DNA from: Chlamydiota bacterium | Lineage (GTDB): Bacteria; Chlamydiota; Chlamydiia; Chlamydiales; SLFE01 | Length of the DNA stretch: 6,360 nt | Assembly (NCBI GenBank): GCA_011065065.1 | Contig: JAAKFL010000114.1 | Location: 1 to 6,360 of the forward strand | Reading direction: 5' to 3' | Shown here: positions 6,138 to 6,360 of the stretch, in pieces | Position numbering within the stretch: the first letter of the stretch is position 1 | How the letters are laid out: each line of letters opens with the position of its first letter | Translations under genes and position numbers: made by a program | Notes under the pieces: model-generated | Database searches by the model: none | What the model was told of the DNA's origin: nothing | Seen by the model: the letters and a program-made list of their open reading frames with translations, nothing else

Positions 6138-6162
6138 ATTTACACTTTTGATAAGTGTAAAT
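6138..6162. promoter_or_regulatory. 10-bp perfect dyad upstream of the RasGAP-like gene
   Basis: ATTTACACTT (6138-6147) and AAGTGTAAAT (6153-6162) form a perfect inverted repeat around TTGAT. The size and symmetry suit a dimeric repressor or activator site. It lies about 42 bases upstream of the TTGACT box of the minus-strand gene, and overlaps a weak plus-strand promoter candidate (TTGATA 6148-6153, TATAAG 6173-6178, spacing 19). A short hairpin terminator is less likely because no clear T run follows on either strand. Confidence 0.4.
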
Positions 6163-6198
6163 TTATTACAAATATAAGAGACTAAATAAGGATGTTTT

Positions 6199-6270
6199 AT
6201 GGATTGTTCATCAAAAGAACTTTTTTCACCACAGACACAGACTCGACTTTCGGATATTTCATGTAAGTAG
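6199..6270 (+). CDS. Possible 23-aa small open frame, doubtful
   Basis: Starts at ATG 6199 with AAGGA (6188-6192) 6 bases upstream and a TATAAG box at 6173-6178, so the start signals look real. The frame is only 23 codons, and part of it (6228-6243) lies in an ACACAGA-type repeat remnant, with no recognisable peptide features. It may be the decayed start of a gene interrupted by repeats, or chance. Confidence 0.2.
   Translation: MDCSSKELFSPQTQTRLSDISCK
6228..6243 (+). repeat. Possible remnant of a CACAGA-type dispersed repeat
   Basis: CACCACAGACACAGAC contains two ACAGAC units 6 bases apart and resembles, from memory, the ACCACAGAGACACAGAG-type short repeat seen between genes in many bacterial genomes. 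It is short, so chance cannot be excluded. Confidence 0.3.
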
Positions 6271-6310
6271 CGATATGTTTATTTTGGTGTAAATGGCTTA
6301 TAAATTTAAC

Positions 6311-6348
6311 CGCGAAGATCGCGAAGATCGCGAAGAAACGCGAAGAAA
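6311..6348 (+). repeat. Four tandem CGCGAAG units
   Basis: CGCGAAGAT (6311 and 6320) then CGCGAAGAAA (6329 and 6339) form four direct units at 9-10-base spacing, GC-rich against AT-rich flanks. No gene covers them within the window. They resemble a short intergenic repeat type of the same style as the CGCAGAT units at 1904-1930. An inverted partner could lie beyond the right edge. Confidence 0.75.
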
Positions 6349-6360
6349 CAGACTAATGTC

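Noticed and set aside
6311..6348. CRISPR array
   Set aside because: Units are only 9-10 bases with no spacers between them.

Overview
The window reads as AT-rich bacterial DNA, probably from an intracellular or host-associated Gram-negative. The inner-membrane DsbB-type protein implies a periplasm, and a RasGAP-like eukaryotic-type domain suggests a life inside eukaryotic cells. An amoeba-associated Chlamydiota or a Legionella-like gammaproteobacterium would fit. No rRNA, tRNA or marker gene here settles the taxonomy.

Layout. (1) 1-1229, minus strand: a tight three-gene unit. It holds a 51-aa small membrane protein with a very strong ribosome binding site, then dsbB starting 1 base after its stop, then the N-terminal part of a protein resembling the endonuclease/exonuclease/phosphatase (EEP) fold with its catalytic residues apparently lost. 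That last gene runs off the left edge. (2) 1318-1887, plus strand: a lysine-rich protein of unknown function, divergent from the dsbB unit. (3) 1888-2145: a convergent intergenic gap filled by a 233-bp element with 32-bp perfect outer inverted repeats and a 42-bp perfect central hairpin. (4) 2146-4278, minus strand: an NDP-sugar epimerase/dehydratase-like SDR followed 60 bases later by a 3-dehydroquinate synthase (aroB) or close relative. (5) 4279-4509: a second nested palindrome, part of which is an inverted copy of the 3' end of the next gene. (6) 4510-6039, minus strand: a 509-aa protein with a basic, serine-rich N-terminus and a C-terminal RasGAP-like domain. (7) 6040-6360: regulatory dyads and two further short-period repeats, with no convincing gene.

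Functionally, the dsbB unit concerns periplasmic disulfide formation. The SDR/DHQS pair concerns either the shikimate pathway or a surface-sugar/cyclitol pathway. The RasGAP-like protein is the outstanding gene: it keeps a candidate arginine finger and a candidate FLR-type arginine, and is a plausible secreted effector acting on host Ras-family GTPases. A second theme is the density of short phased repeats (CGCAGAT, TATCCTG, CGCGAAG and possibly ACACAGA units), two of which form long nested palindromes between genes.
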